Below are positions 6,895 through 14,380 of a stretch of 25,408 nucleotides of DNA, piece after piece. The position numbers and the translations under genes were made by a program. The stretch's first letter is position 1, and the number at the start of each line of letters is the position of its first letter. The stretch comes from an uncultured Alphaproteobacteria bacterium. Its GTDB lineage: Bacteria > Pseudomonadota > Alphaproteobacteria > Rickettsiales > UBA1997. The notes below the pieces were generated by a model that saw only the letters and a program-made list of their open reading frames with translations, was not told the origin of the DNA and made no database searches. Location of the stretch: the NCBI GenBank assembly GCA_949298005.1, contig CASFUN010000012.1, positions 1 to 25,408 of the forward strand, given 5' to 3'.

Positions 6895-7508
6895 TATAAT
6901 ACCTCTTTAAGTTTATTTAATGACTTTCTATCAAGTAACAAATAGTTAAAATCTAAAAGATCATAAACATTAAGTGCATTACTCAACAAATTTTTATAGT
7001 TGTATAGATTTCTCAGAGACAAACCAAAATTTTTGTATTCATCTTCACAAGCTACCAATGCCCTATTTATATTTTTATCTTTAAATTTCTTATCCAACTT
7101 TTTAGTACTTAATTCCATATCTTCCATTCCTTCAATAAGAATAACTCTACCATTTCTTATTTTATCTCTTAAAACATAACTTAATGCTTTTTTAACTATT
7201 TTTTTAGGAATAGAAAATTCAAAATCCCTTGGTTGTGGACCAAAACAAGTTCTACCACCAACAAATTGAACTGCTCTTTTTGAACCATGCCTAGCACCAC
7301 CAGTACCTTTTTGTCTAACTATCTTTTTTGTTGAACCAGATACTTCAGACATCAATTTAGTCTTAGCTGTACCAGCTCTACTTTTAGCCATTTGCCATTT
7401 AATAACATAAGGTACACATTTTTTACCATCTTCGGTTTCAAAATCAAAACCATCTATATTTTCAGAGGATTCTTTCAAATTATTCAAATTTAAAACTAAT
7501 AATTGCAT
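6894..7508 (-). CDS. rplD: 50S ribosomal protein L4
   Basis: L4 reaches into the peptide tunnel through a basic extended loop. In E. coli it also represses the S10 operon by acting on its leader. The 204-residue protein contains the loop with KQKGTGGARHGSKRAVQFVGG-like sequence (RQKGTGGARHGSKR) and FGPQPRDFEFSIPKK, followed by LRDKIRNGRVILIE and the C-terminal alpha/beta half. Conservation is weaker in the C-terminal half (FKDKNINRALVACED), as is usual in this family. It lies eight bases after rplC. Confidence 0.96.
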   Translation of the reverse strand: MQLLVLNLNNLKESSENIDGFDFETEDGKKCVPYVIKWQMAKSRAGTAKTKLMSEVSGSTKKIVRQKGTGGARHGSKRAVQFVGGRTCFGPQPRDFEFSIPKKIVKKALSYVLRDKIRNGRVILIEGMEDMELSTKKLDKKFKDKNINRALVACEDEYKNFGLSLRNLYNYKNLLSNALNVYDLLDFNYLLLDRKSLNKLKEVL

Positions 7509-7516
7509 ATCACCTC

Positions 7517-8149
7517 CTACACATTAGATGTTTTAATAACAAGTTCTGCCCCTTTACATCCAGGAACAGCACCTTTAACACAGATGACATTATCATCATT
7601 CTCAATTTTGATAATTTCAAGATTTTTAACCGTAACTTTTTCAGAACCCATATGTCCAGCCATTTTTTTACCTTTTATGACTTTGCCTTCTCTTCTTTTT
7701 GTACCGGTTCCACCTATAGATCTATGAGATATAGAAACACCATGAGCCGCTTCCAAACCACCAAAACCATGTCTTTTCATAGCTCCAGCAAAACCTTTTC
7801 CTTTAGATATTCCAGTTACATCAACAATAAAACCTTCTTTTAGAACATTAAGACCAATAAAATCACCTATATTAAATTCACTACCTTTACTAACTTTAAA
7901 AGTTTTCATATTATTATAAGCTTCTAGATTTTTTTTCTTGTAGAAGCCAAGCACTGGTTTTTTTATTCTTTTTTCAGTTTTTTTATCTTTACCATATGAG
8001 ATAGTTATATGATTAAAATCTTTATCTTCATACTTTTTAAAATCACTAATCAAACTCTCATAAATTTTTATTAAAGTAACAGGTATAACTTCACCATTAT
8101 TGGTGTAAATTCTACTCATACCTAACTTTTTACCTACAACAGCTGTCAT
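7517..8149 (-). CDS. rplC: 50S ribosomal protein L3
   Basis: L3 is an assembly-initiating protein with a loop close to the peptidyl transferase centre. The 210-residue protein has MTAVVGKKLGMSRIYTNNGE at the start, VTGISKGKGFAGAMKRHGFG around 111-130, and GKKMAGHMGSEKVTVKNLEI further on. In the central loop, where E. coli has Gln150 in Gly-Gln-Asn-Gln-Thr-Pro-Gly, this protein reads GGTGTKRREGK, so the glutamine methylated by PrmB in E. coli is a threonine (residue 150 here too). The ATG overlaps the rpsJ stop by one base. Confidence 0.97.
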   Translation of the reverse strand: MTAVVGKKLGMSRIYTNNGEVIPVTLIKIYESLISDFKKYEDKDFNHITISYGKDKKTEKRIKKPVLGFYKKKNLEAYNNMKTFKVSKGSEFNIGDFIGLNVLKEGFIVDVTGISKGKGFAGAMKRHGFGGLEAAHGVSISHRSIGGTGTKRREGKVIKGKKMAGHMGSEKVTVKNLEIIKIENDDNVICVKGAVPGCKGAELVIKTSNV

Positions 8150-8472
8150 TACTCGTTACCTCCATTTAGAGAAATCTTAATATTGACACCAGCTGACAAA
8201 TTCAGCTTCATTAAAGCTTCTACAGTTTTTGGTGCAGGTATTATTATTAATAACCTCTTTAGAGATTTAATTTCATACTGCTCCATGCTCCTTTTATATA
8301 TATGAGGAGATCTGATAACTGTAAACTTTTTTCTATTTGTAGGAAGTGGTATAGGACCAATTACTGTCGCTCCAGTTCTTTTAACCGTACCAACTATCTC
8401 CTGAACAGCCTGACTAAGTATGTTAGCATCAAATGCCTTCAGGACAATCCGGATTCCTTCTTTTTCTTTCAT
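8149..8472 (-). CDS. rpsJ: 30S ribosomal protein S10
   Basis: S10 is a 30S head protein and, with NusB, part of the antitermination complex. It is the first gene of this operon. The 107-residue protein shows IRIVLKAFDANILSQAVQEI, then TGATVIGPIPLPTNRKKFTV, the signature RSPHIYKRSMEQYEI and the C-terminal LNLSAGVNIKISL. The start has only a weak purine stretch upstream. Unlike the common alphaproteobacterial order, no tuf gene lies upstream; the neighbour is pyk on the opposite strand. Confidence 0.98.
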   Translation of the reverse strand: MKEKEGIRIVLKAFDANILSQAVQEIVGTVKRTGATVIGPIPLPTNRKKFTVIRSPHIYKRSMEQYEIKSLKRLLIIIPAPKTVEALMKLNLSAGVNIKISLNGGNE

Positions 8473-8503
8473 TGTCTTTTATAATTAATATTTATTAAAA
8501 TTT

Positions 8504-8518
8504 GTCTGAAAATCAGAC
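8504..8518. repeat. Small perfect inverted repeat in the S10 operon leader
   Basis: GTCTGA and TCAGAC (6 bp) flank AAA. The dyad lies about 32 bases upstream of the rpsJ ATG, inside the predicted 5' leader. On the minus strand it is followed by AAATTTTAAT, not by a clear U-run, so it is a weak candidate for an attenuator or leader stem-loop. Confidence 0.4.
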
Positions 8519-8539
8519 TAAAAAATATCGAAATGAGAG

Positions 8540-8553
8540 GTTCACATATGAAC
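8540..8553. repeat. Second small inverted repeat in the S10 operon leader
   Basis: GTTCA and TGAAC flank CATA, giving a 5-bp stem with a 4-base loop. It lies in the predicted leader between the S10 promoter and rpsJ, roughly 20 bases upstream (on the minus strand) of the GTCTGA dyad. Function is unknown; the stem is short and could be chance. Confidence 0.3.
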
Positions 8554-8575
8554 ATCATTATTAAGACTAGTATTG

Positions 8576-8603
8576 AGTGTAAAGTTTTTGATTTTAAAGT
8601 CAA
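8576..8603 (-). promoter_or_regulatory. Predicted sigma-70-type promoter of the S10-spc operon
   Basis: On the minus strand TTGACT (8603-8598) and TACACT (8581-8576) are separated by 16 bases. The first hexamer matches the -35 consensus at five of six positions and the second matches the -10 consensus at four of six. Transcription would start near 8569 and give a leader of about 97 bases containing two small dyads. It faces away from the pyk promoter. Confidence 0.5.
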
Positions 8604-8659
8604 CGGACTCTATTAGTTTAAATAAACTATAAATTATATAACTAATAAACATAGTTCTA

Positions 8660-8687
8660 TTGACAAATTCTATACTAGACATATACT
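8660..8687 (+). promoter_or_regulatory. Predicted sigma-70-type promoter of pyk-cvpA-dnaB
   Basis: TTGACA (8660-8665), a perfect -35, is followed after 16 bases by TATACT (8682-8687), five of six to the -10 consensus. This is the best promoter match in the window. Transcription would start near 8694, about 33 bases before the pyk ATG. The leader has no evident Shine-Dalgarno motif. Confidence 0.6.
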
Positions 8688-8726
8688 GCTTATTAGCAAG
8701 TTAATATAAATTAATCTAAATTTAAA

Positions 8727-10139
8727 ATGAAAAGAACAAAAATAGTAGCAACAATAGGCCCAAAATCTGAAAGCAAAGAGATAATTAAGAAATTATCAAA
8801 ATCTGGAGTAAACGTTTTTAGATTGAATTTTTCCCACGGAACGTACGAAGAACATGGAGCCAAAATTGATAACATAAGAGAAACACATTCTCAATGCGCG
8901 ATAATGTTAGATACAAAAGGTCCAGAAATAAGAACAGGAGAAGTAAGAGACAAATTATTTTTAAAAGTTGGTGATAAATTCACTATGACCATAAACAAAG
9001 GTATTTATGAAGACACTGGAAAGATAAGCGTAAATTACAAAGATTTCATAAAGGATGTTGAAGTTGGTGATGTCATAGTTTTTGATAGTGGAGTAATGCT
9101 TGCAAAGGCACTAAAAAAAACCAAAACAGACATAGACTTTGAAGTTATTGAAGGACGTACAAATATAACAACTAAAAGACACATAAATCTTTTTGGTAAA
9201 CCAGTTTCTCTCCCAACAATTACAGAACAAGATTGGAAAGATATAGATTTTGGTATCAGTAAAAATATAGATATGATAGCATTATCATTTGTAAGAACAG
9301 GAAAAGATGTTAAAAGTTTAAAAGAATACTGTGCTTTAAAAAAACATAGTAGTATTCAAGTCATCTCAAAAATAGAAAACTTTGAATCTACACAAAATTT
9401 AGAAGATATAATAATGGAAAGTGATGGTATTATGGTAGCTAGAGGAGACTTAGCGTGTGAAATTCCATTCTCAAAGGTACCAGCTATTCAGAAAAAAATT
9501 ATTGCTTTATGTTCATACTATAAAAAACCGGTTATAGTAGCTACCCAAATGTTATTATCTATGGTTGAAAATATTCAACCAACAAGAGCAGAAGTTTCCG
9601 ACGTAGCTAATGCTGTTTTTGAGCATGTTGATGCTATAATGACATCAGATGAAACCACAAAAGGTAGTGATCCAGTTAATGTTATAAATGTTATGTCAAA
9701 GATAGCTATTGACACCGAAGAAGAAATATACTCTTGCTGTTGTGAAGATGATTGTGAGTGTAATTCTGATTCTATTACTTGTTGTTCTTGTAGAAACAAT
9801 ATAATTCCTATACTTTCCGAATATGTAGAAAATGTTGATGCTATAGTTGTGGTTAGCAATAATCCTAAATATGTTAACAGTGTTTCAAGTGCAAGAATGG
9901 ATACACCAATAATATCATTTTCTAGCGACCAAACATTAGTTAATAACCAAAATCTAGTTTGGAATACATTACCTAATTTTATAAATATATGTAACAATTG
10001 GAGCAAAAATTTAGAACTAGTTGAAGAAAAACTAAAAAAAGATTTTAAGAACTTTAAAAATTTCTTAATAGTTTTTGAAATGGATGGTAACTTAACCTTA
10101 CAAATCAAAAATTTTAGTGTAAGTAAAAAAAAGAAATAG
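8727..10139 (+). CDS. pyk: Pyruvate kinase with a cysteine cluster
   Basis: Pyruvate kinase transfers phosphate from phosphoenolpyruvate to ADP, the last ATP-yielding step of glycolysis. The 470-residue protein has the N-terminal barrel start TKIVATIGPKSESKE and FRLNFSHGTYEEH, then LDTKGPEIRTGEV leading into the B domain. The active-site strand is VISKIENFES (Lys215), followed by SDGIMVARGDLACEIPFSKV and VIVATQMLLSM, then PTRAEVSDVANAVFEHVDA. Residues 337-355 contain eight cysteines (CCC, CEC, CC-S-C) just where the barrel passes to the C-terminal domain, which is otherwise divergent and short of the usual allosteric-site blocks. The barrel motifs suggest an active enzyme. The start codon lacks a Shine-Dalgarno motif. 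The gene is divergent from the S10 operon. Confidence 0.95.
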   Translation: MKRTKIVATIGPKSESKEIIKKLSKSGVNVFRLNFSHGTYEEHGAKIDNIRETHSQCAIMLDTKGPEIRTGEVRDKLFLKVGDKFTMTINKGIYEDTGKISVNYKDFIKDVEVGDVIVFDSGVMLAKALKKTKTDIDFEVIEGRTNITTKRHINLFGKPVSLPTITEQDWKDIDFGISKNIDMIALSFVRTGKDVKSLKEYCALKKHSSIQVISKIENFESTQNLEDIIMESDGIMVARGDLACEIPFSKVPAIQKKIIALCSYYKKPVIVATQMLLSMVENIQPTRAEVSDVANAVFEHVDAIMTSDETTKGSDPVNVINVMSKIAIDTEEEIYSCCCEDDCECNSDSITCCSCRNNIIPILSEYVENVDAIVVVSNNPKYVNSVSSARMDTPIISFSSDQTLVNNQNLVWNTLPNFINICNNWSKNLELVEEKLKKDFKNFKNFLIVFEMDGNLTLQIKNFSVSKKKK

Positions 10140-10195
10140 TTTTTTATTAATTTATAATGTGTTATCATATTATTGAATTTGACTGGTAGGATACT

Positions 10196-10813
10196 ATGAC
10201 GCTATCTGGACTTGATATAAGTCTAATTACAATATTATTATTGTTCTCATTTATAGGTTTGATAAGAGGGTTCATAAAAGAGTTATCTTCTATAGTTAAT
10301 TGGGTAGGCTCATTCTATCTCACAGCAACAACTAAGCCAATAGTTTTACAAAAGATAGAGAATAGAGTTAATATCCCATTGCTGCCAGACCTAATTACAA
10401 ATATTGTACTATTTATATTATATATGATCGTATTATCTATTTTCATGAACTTTATAGTCAACAATATTAAAAAAATATTGCCAACTTCTACAAATAGTTT
10501 TTTAGGTTTTATACTTGGCAGCTTAAAAGGCATATTAGTTTCTATGTTTATTTTAACAGGCATGAATATAGTGAATGAAAATTCCAGTAAAAAGATTAAA
10601 ATATTGGAAAATTCTATGTTATATAACTATTCTGGCAAATCAAAAAATGGCATATTCAATAATGTAATTGAATCACTACTTGGCAATTTTTTAAAAGAAA
10701 TACAAAAAAACGAAGCTAAAAAAATTATTGAAGATAGCTTGAAAGAAAAAAATATAAATAATAAAAATAACAGTGAAGACATGGAGAAATTATTAAATAT
10801 ATTAGTTGATTAG
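10196..10813 (+). CDS. cvpA: CvpA family membrane protein
   Basis: The protein has about four hydrophobic segments in its first 125 residues: roughly 8-24, 28-45, 62-85 and 100-122. Between the first two is the family-type LIRGFIKELSSIVNWVGSF block, and the last one has GFILGSLKGILVSMFIL, which corresponds to the conserved Gly-x-x-x-Gly-x-x-x-Gly-Leu helix of CvpA. The rest (about 80 residues) is hydrophilic and Lys/Asn-rich. CvpA proteins are inner-membrane proteins linked to colicin V export, purine metabolism gene clusters and envelope stress; the molecular role is not settled. A TAGGA motif lies five bases before the ATG. It sits between pyk and dnaB, same strand. Confidence 0.8.
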   Translation: MTLSGLDISLITILLLFSFIGLIRGFIKELSSIVNWVGSFYLTATTKPIVLQKIENRVNIPLLPDLITNIVLFILYMIVLSIFMNFIVNNIKKILPTSTNSFLGFILGSLKGILVSMFILTGMNIVNENSSKKIKILENSMLYNYSGKSKNGIFNNVIESLLGNFLKEIQKNEAKKIIEDSLKEKNINNKNNSEDMEKLLNILVD

Positions 10814-10841
10814 CAAGTTTTATTAAAAATATCTACTAGGA

Positions 10842-12278
10842 ATGCAAGAGAATTTAATACAAAAAACATTATATAATATAGAAGCAGAACAGATAATATT
10901 AGGCAAGATAATATCTAACAATGACTACTATTCTAAAGTTAGCGATTATTTAAAAGAAGAATATTTTTACGAATTGGCTCACAGAATAATATTCAAGCAT
11001 ATTACAGAAACAATACAAAAAACCTCTATAATAGCTGATAGTGTAACTCTTAAAAACTTCTTTGAAAATAATGAAATACTAGAATCTATAGGAGGTACTA
11101 ATTATCTTTCAATAATCTTAAGCAAAAGTAGTGGAATATTTGACGTTGTTAGTTATGCAAAAATAATACAAGACTTAGCAATAAAAAGAAATTTAGTACT
11201 TATAAATGAAGAAACTGTTTCTAATATTTACAATAGTGATAAAAATACAATCGCTTTCGAAGAAATTGAAGTTTTAGAAGGTAAGATATTTGAAATAAGT
11301 AACAACATTGAAACTAATAAGGGCTTTCTAAATATATCAAACGTCCTTGATGAAACTATAAGCAATATAGACATAGCCAAAAAAAGAGAAAGTCATATAA
11401 GTGGAATTCCATGTGGATTTATAGATTTAGATAGGATACTTGGTGGATTACAAAAATCAGACCTTATAATAATTGCTGGCAGGCCTTCAATGGGAAAAAC
11501 AACTTTAGCTATAAATATCGCTTATAATGCAGCTAAAGAATTTTTGAAGGAATATAATAAAACTGGAATCAAAAAATCAGTTGGTTTTTTCTCGCTTGAA
11601 ATGCCAAATACACAGATAAGTGCGAAAATATTGTCGTTAGAAACTAATTTAGGTACAGATAGATTTAGAAAAGGAGAAATTACTGATAAAGAATTTATTA
11701 AAATAGCAGAAAAATCAAATGAAATTTCAAAGGTACCATTATTCATAGACGATACTGCAGCGCTTAGCATATCATCAATAAAAACTAGAACTAGAAGATT
11801 AGTCAAAAAAGAGAATGTTGGCTTAATCGTTATAGACTATTTGCAATTAATAAAAGGTGTAGCTGAAAGCTCAAAAACTAACAGAGTTTTAGAAATATCC
11901 GAAATTACTCAAGGATTAAAAGCAATCGCTAAAGAATTTAATATACCAATAATAGCACTTTCTCAACTTTCTAGATCAGTTGAGCAAAGAGAAGATAAAA
12001 GGCCTCAATTATCTGACCTTAGAGAATCTGGCTCTATAGAGCAAGATGCTGATGTTGTAATGTTTGTATATAGAGAGTCATATTATGAAGAAAGAAAAAG
12101 ACCAAATATTGAAGAAATTGATAAAATGAAAATCTGGCAAACCAATATGGATAGAATTAGAAATAAGTCTGAGATTATAATAGCAAAACATAGGAATGGC
12201 CCTATAGGGAATATAGAAATGTATTTCAATCCAGATATTTCTAAATTTGATGATTATATTGGGCTTAATGACATTTAA
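10842..12278 (+). CDS. dnaB: Replicative DNA helicase DnaB
   Basis: DnaB is the hexameric ATP-driven helicase that unwinds DNA at the fork and recruits primase. The 478-residue protein has the N-terminal helical domain (about 8-110, starting NIEAEQIILGKIIS) and a RecA-like C-terminal domain. Walker A is GRPSMGKTT at 213-221. Walker B is VIDYLQLI, followed by IIALSQLSRSVEQREDKRP, then LRESGSIEQDADVVMFVYR and the arginine-finger region IIAKHRNGPIGNIEMYF. The long insert between VYR and IIAKHRNGP is usual in rickettsial and other alphaproteobacterial DnaB. The AGGA before the ATG is placed too close to be a good ribosome site. It follows cvpA with a 28-base gap. Confidence 0.97.
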   Translation: MQENLIQKTLYNIEAEQIILGKIISNNDYYSKVSDYLKEEYFYELAHRIIFKHITETIQKTSIIADSVTLKNFFENNEILESIGGTNYLSIILSKSSGIFDVVSYAKIIQDLAIKRNLVLINEETVSNIYNSDKNTIAFEEIEVLEGKIFEISNNIETNKGFLNISNVLDETISNIDIAKKRESHISGIPCGFIDLDRILGGLQKSDLIIIAGRPSMGKTTLAINIAYNAAKEFLKEYNKTGIKKSVGFFSLEMPNTQISAKILSLETNLGTDRFRKGEITDKEFIKIAEKSNEISKVPLFIDDTAALSISSIKTRTRRLVKKENVGLIVIDYLQLIKGVAESSKTNRVLEISEITQGLKAIAKEFNIPIIALSQLSRSVEQREDKRPQLSDLRESGSIEQDADVVMFVYRESYYEERKRPNIEEIDKMKIWQTNMDRIRNKSEIIIAKHRNGPIGNIEMYFNPDISKFDDYIGLNDI

Positions 12279-12323
12279 AAACAATTTAGTATATTTCGAG
12301 TAATAGTTTAAACTTAACTAAAC

Positions 12324-12552
12324 CTATCTTGTAAAAACATTTTCTAATCCTCTGTCTAATTTTGTGCTTAAATCATCAAATGCTCTATCTAGTCTTTTTG
12401 AAATACTAGGTTCACCATAGATAGTATTTTCAACTTTTCTGTTTATATTTTTAAAAACTTTTTTACACTTTTCATTTAAAGTCGTAAAAAATTTCAGCCC
12501 TCTTTACAAGATCATTTACTCTCTTATTTAAATTATCAAAAAATGATGACAT
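12324..12552 (-). pseudogene. Small charged helical protein gene with a frameshift in a T run
   Basis: An ATG at 12552 opens a 26-codon frame (MSSFFDNLNKRVNDLVKRAE...) that stops at 12472. In the next frame an open stretch continues from a T6 run to a TAG at 12326-12324, reading TTLNEKCKKVFKNINRK, then YGEPSISKRLDRAFDDL and LDRGLENVFTR. Removing one T from the run joins both parts into one 75-residue amphipathic, Lys/Arg/Asp-rich protein without a membrane segment. The joined product looks coherent: the same style of residues and heptad-like spacing on both sides. No family is recognised. It is the last gene of a minus-strand series and converges with dnaB. It could be a recent pseudogene or a homopolymer sequencing error. 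Confidence 0.55.
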
Positions 12553-12573
12553 AAAAGCTCTTTTAACTTTAAT

Positions 12574-13128
12574 TTATAATAAAACCCTCTTCAATCCAAT
12601 AAGGATTGTAAGAATAACAAATAACCTGACTATCTTATAAAAATCTATTTTATCACCAGGTTTTATAAGTAGTATTCTCCTAAAAAAATCTTTTGTATTT
12701 TGCTTTTTTTCACTTGTCTTTACCTTTTCTAATTCCTCTTCTGAAAGAGATGAATAATATTGTTCTTTCTCGTATTCTCTGATGAGTTTTGTATCATACT
12801 CTGGATGTTTTTTTAGAGCTTTTTGTATAAAAAATATATCCAAAAAACCAACAAGAACCATAGCTAAATCACACAAACGTTTTGTAAATTTACATAAGCT
12901 AAATTTATAGATTAATAGAAAGTATAAAATACATGGAACCATACACCAATATACTAGCAAATTATTAAGCTTTTCTTCCCCCTCCCTACAGCGTCTATAC
13001 GAATCACTGATTATTCTAAAAAGTTTAGCTAAATTTAATTTTAAAAAATTCCAAACTTTTTTAAAAAAATTGGATAAAAGCAAAAGGAATTTCTCTTTCA
13101 TTTTTTGTTTAAAAACAACTACTATCAT
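12574..13128 (-). CDS. Membrane protein of unknown function, three predicted helices
   Basis: The 184-residue protein is intact. Residues 1-40 are basic and amphipathic (FFKKVWNFLKLNLAKLFRII), then SYRRCREGEEKLNN leads to hydrophobic segments at about 56-75 and 85-102. A charged stretch follows, HPEYDTKLIREYEKEQYYSS and SEEELEKVKTSEKK, and a last hydrophobic segment lies at about 165-180. No family is recognised. A second in-frame ATG at residue 10 (MKEKFLLLL) is an equally possible start; neither has a clear ribosome site. It lies 29 bases downstream of the decayed TMEM43-like gene on the same strand and may once have shared its transcript. Confidence 0.65.
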   Translation of the reverse strand: MIVVVFKQKMKEKFLLLLSNFFKKVWNFLKLNLAKLFRIISDSYRRCREGEEKLNNLLVYWCMVPCILYFLLIYKFSLCKFTKRLCDLAMVLVGFLDIFFIQKALKKHPEYDTKLIREYEKEQYYSSLSEEELEKVKTSEKKQNTKDFFRRILLIKPGDKIDFYKIVRLFVILTILIGLKRVLL

Positions 13129-13157
13129 AATAAATAATAAATTATCTCAAGTCAAGT

Positions 13158-14260
13158 TTATATTGAATAATAATCAATTTGCTTTAAAAAATATAAGATA
13201 ATCATAGGTATAATAGAAAAAATATATAATTTAATTGCTAAACAAAATAATAAAGCAAAAAATGATATTAATATTGTATTTTTATTTCCAAAAACCAGGT
13301 ACTCATTAAAATATGGAACTAAATTTAAAACTACACCTTTAATTTTACTTTGCATAAGAATAACCATAAAATATAAACTTATATAGGTAACAATCGAAAA
13401 TGTTACAAGTTTTATAATAAAAATAATTTTATATTCTTTCATCAGTTTAGACTTATCAGAATCAGTAAAATTAACCTCTATAAAATCACCATATGGAATC
13501 AATCTATTATCTTCCACTTTACCAAAAAATGATATATAATCTGGTGAAAAAATTTCATAAATAAGTTATCATAACATCACCGACTTCTGGATTTTCATAA
13601 TCATACCCATTAAATAGAATATTTATCTATTACCTGAAATCTATCGGTATCATTTTGAGCAATTTTTCTTTCCTTGGCAGCAACATAAGAATCAAGATCT
13701 TTATATGTTTCCTCTTCTTCATATTTTATATTATATGATTTTTTTATTGGAGCTCCACGAAAGACAACATCTGTATTTTTAAACTCGAGTTTTTTGAGCT
13801 TTATTTTATCCTCAAAATATACTTGGTCTAATTCATAACTATCTTTTTTTGTTATTATATTCTCTGGAAATATAATTTTCACTTTTATAAACCCCAGCAT
13901 TTTTTTGATAATTACTTTTCTTCTTATCATGAAATTTTTTGGAATCTATAAAATTACTAGCCCATTCTTTTTTATATGTATAAACATAAGTTCCTGTTTT
14001 ATTCATTAGTTTTTTGCTTTCAATCCATTGATAAATCTTAACGGTTTTTCTTAAAGCTAACACATTATTAATTTCAATATCTATTAAATCATCTTTAAAA
14101 TTTACCTTATTTTTTATTTTGTCTTTTATGAATGAAATTTGATCTGGATTTTTCGTAAATCGTTAATTTTTCCAGTTTCATTAGACATTTTTACTGTAGC
14201 TATTATAGATAAAACTATAAGAAATAAGAATAACAAGAATTGAAAAATATTCTTAAGCAC
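13158..14260 (-). pseudogene. TMEM43-family membrane protein gene broken by four frameshifts
   Basis: Five successive minus-strand frames together read as one TMEM43 (LUMA, formerly DUF1625) protein. Part 1 (GTG at 14260) is an N-terminal membrane helix, NIFQFLLFLFLIVLSIIATV. Part 2 contains NPDQISFIKDKI, then VLALRKTVKIYQWIESK and YTYKKEWASNFIDSKKFH, which match the family's Leu-x-Arg-x-Val-Glu-Met-Tyr-Gln-Trp-Val and Tyr-x-x-Glu-Trp blocks. Part 3 has ENIITKKDSYELDQVYFED. Part 4 has LFNGYDYENPEVGDVMITY, the Asn-Pro-x-x-Gly-Asp block. Part 5 has NRLIPYGDFIEVNF and the C-terminal membrane helices up to 13158. The frame changes fall near 14164, 13868, 13588 and 13560. The total length of about 366 codons fits the family. 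Eukaryotic TMEM43 is an inner nuclear membrane/ER protein; the bacterial role is unknown. Confidence 0.72.
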
Positions 14261-14380
14261 GTTTATAATGTTTATTTACAAATCACTTCTAATTTTCCGC
14301 ATTGTTTTTAAAAATTCAAGTTTAATTATACTTCCTAACTATTATTTTTAGAATATTTTGCAGAAAAAAAACATTAAATT

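Noticed and set aside
8473..8726. tRNA or small RNA gene between rpsJ and pyk
   Set aside because: No cloverleaf or conserved T-loop/GTTCRA pattern could be folded; the GTTCA at 8540 belongs to a short dyad only.
9735..9791. Cysteine cluster of pyk as a frameshift artefact
   Set aside because: The frame is continuous on both sides with plausible pyruvate kinase sequence, and both alternative frames would break it.
9575..10168. Long minus-strand open frame opposite the end of pyk
   Set aside because: It is antisense to a well-conserved pyruvate kinase frame and has no recognisable domain or promoter.
12279..12323. Terminator between dnaB and the convergent small gene
   Set aside because: Only a short AT-only palindrome (AGTTTAAACT) is present, with no GC stem or T run.
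13610..13930. Separate 106-residue CDS on the minus strand
   Set aside because: It fits as the third segment of the frameshifted TMEM43-like gene and not as an independent gene.
13839..14063. Separate small CDS of 74 residues on the minus strand
   Set aside because: Its sequence is an internal part of the TMEM43-like protein; reading continues upstream in the same frame without a start, so it is a fragment of the broken gene.
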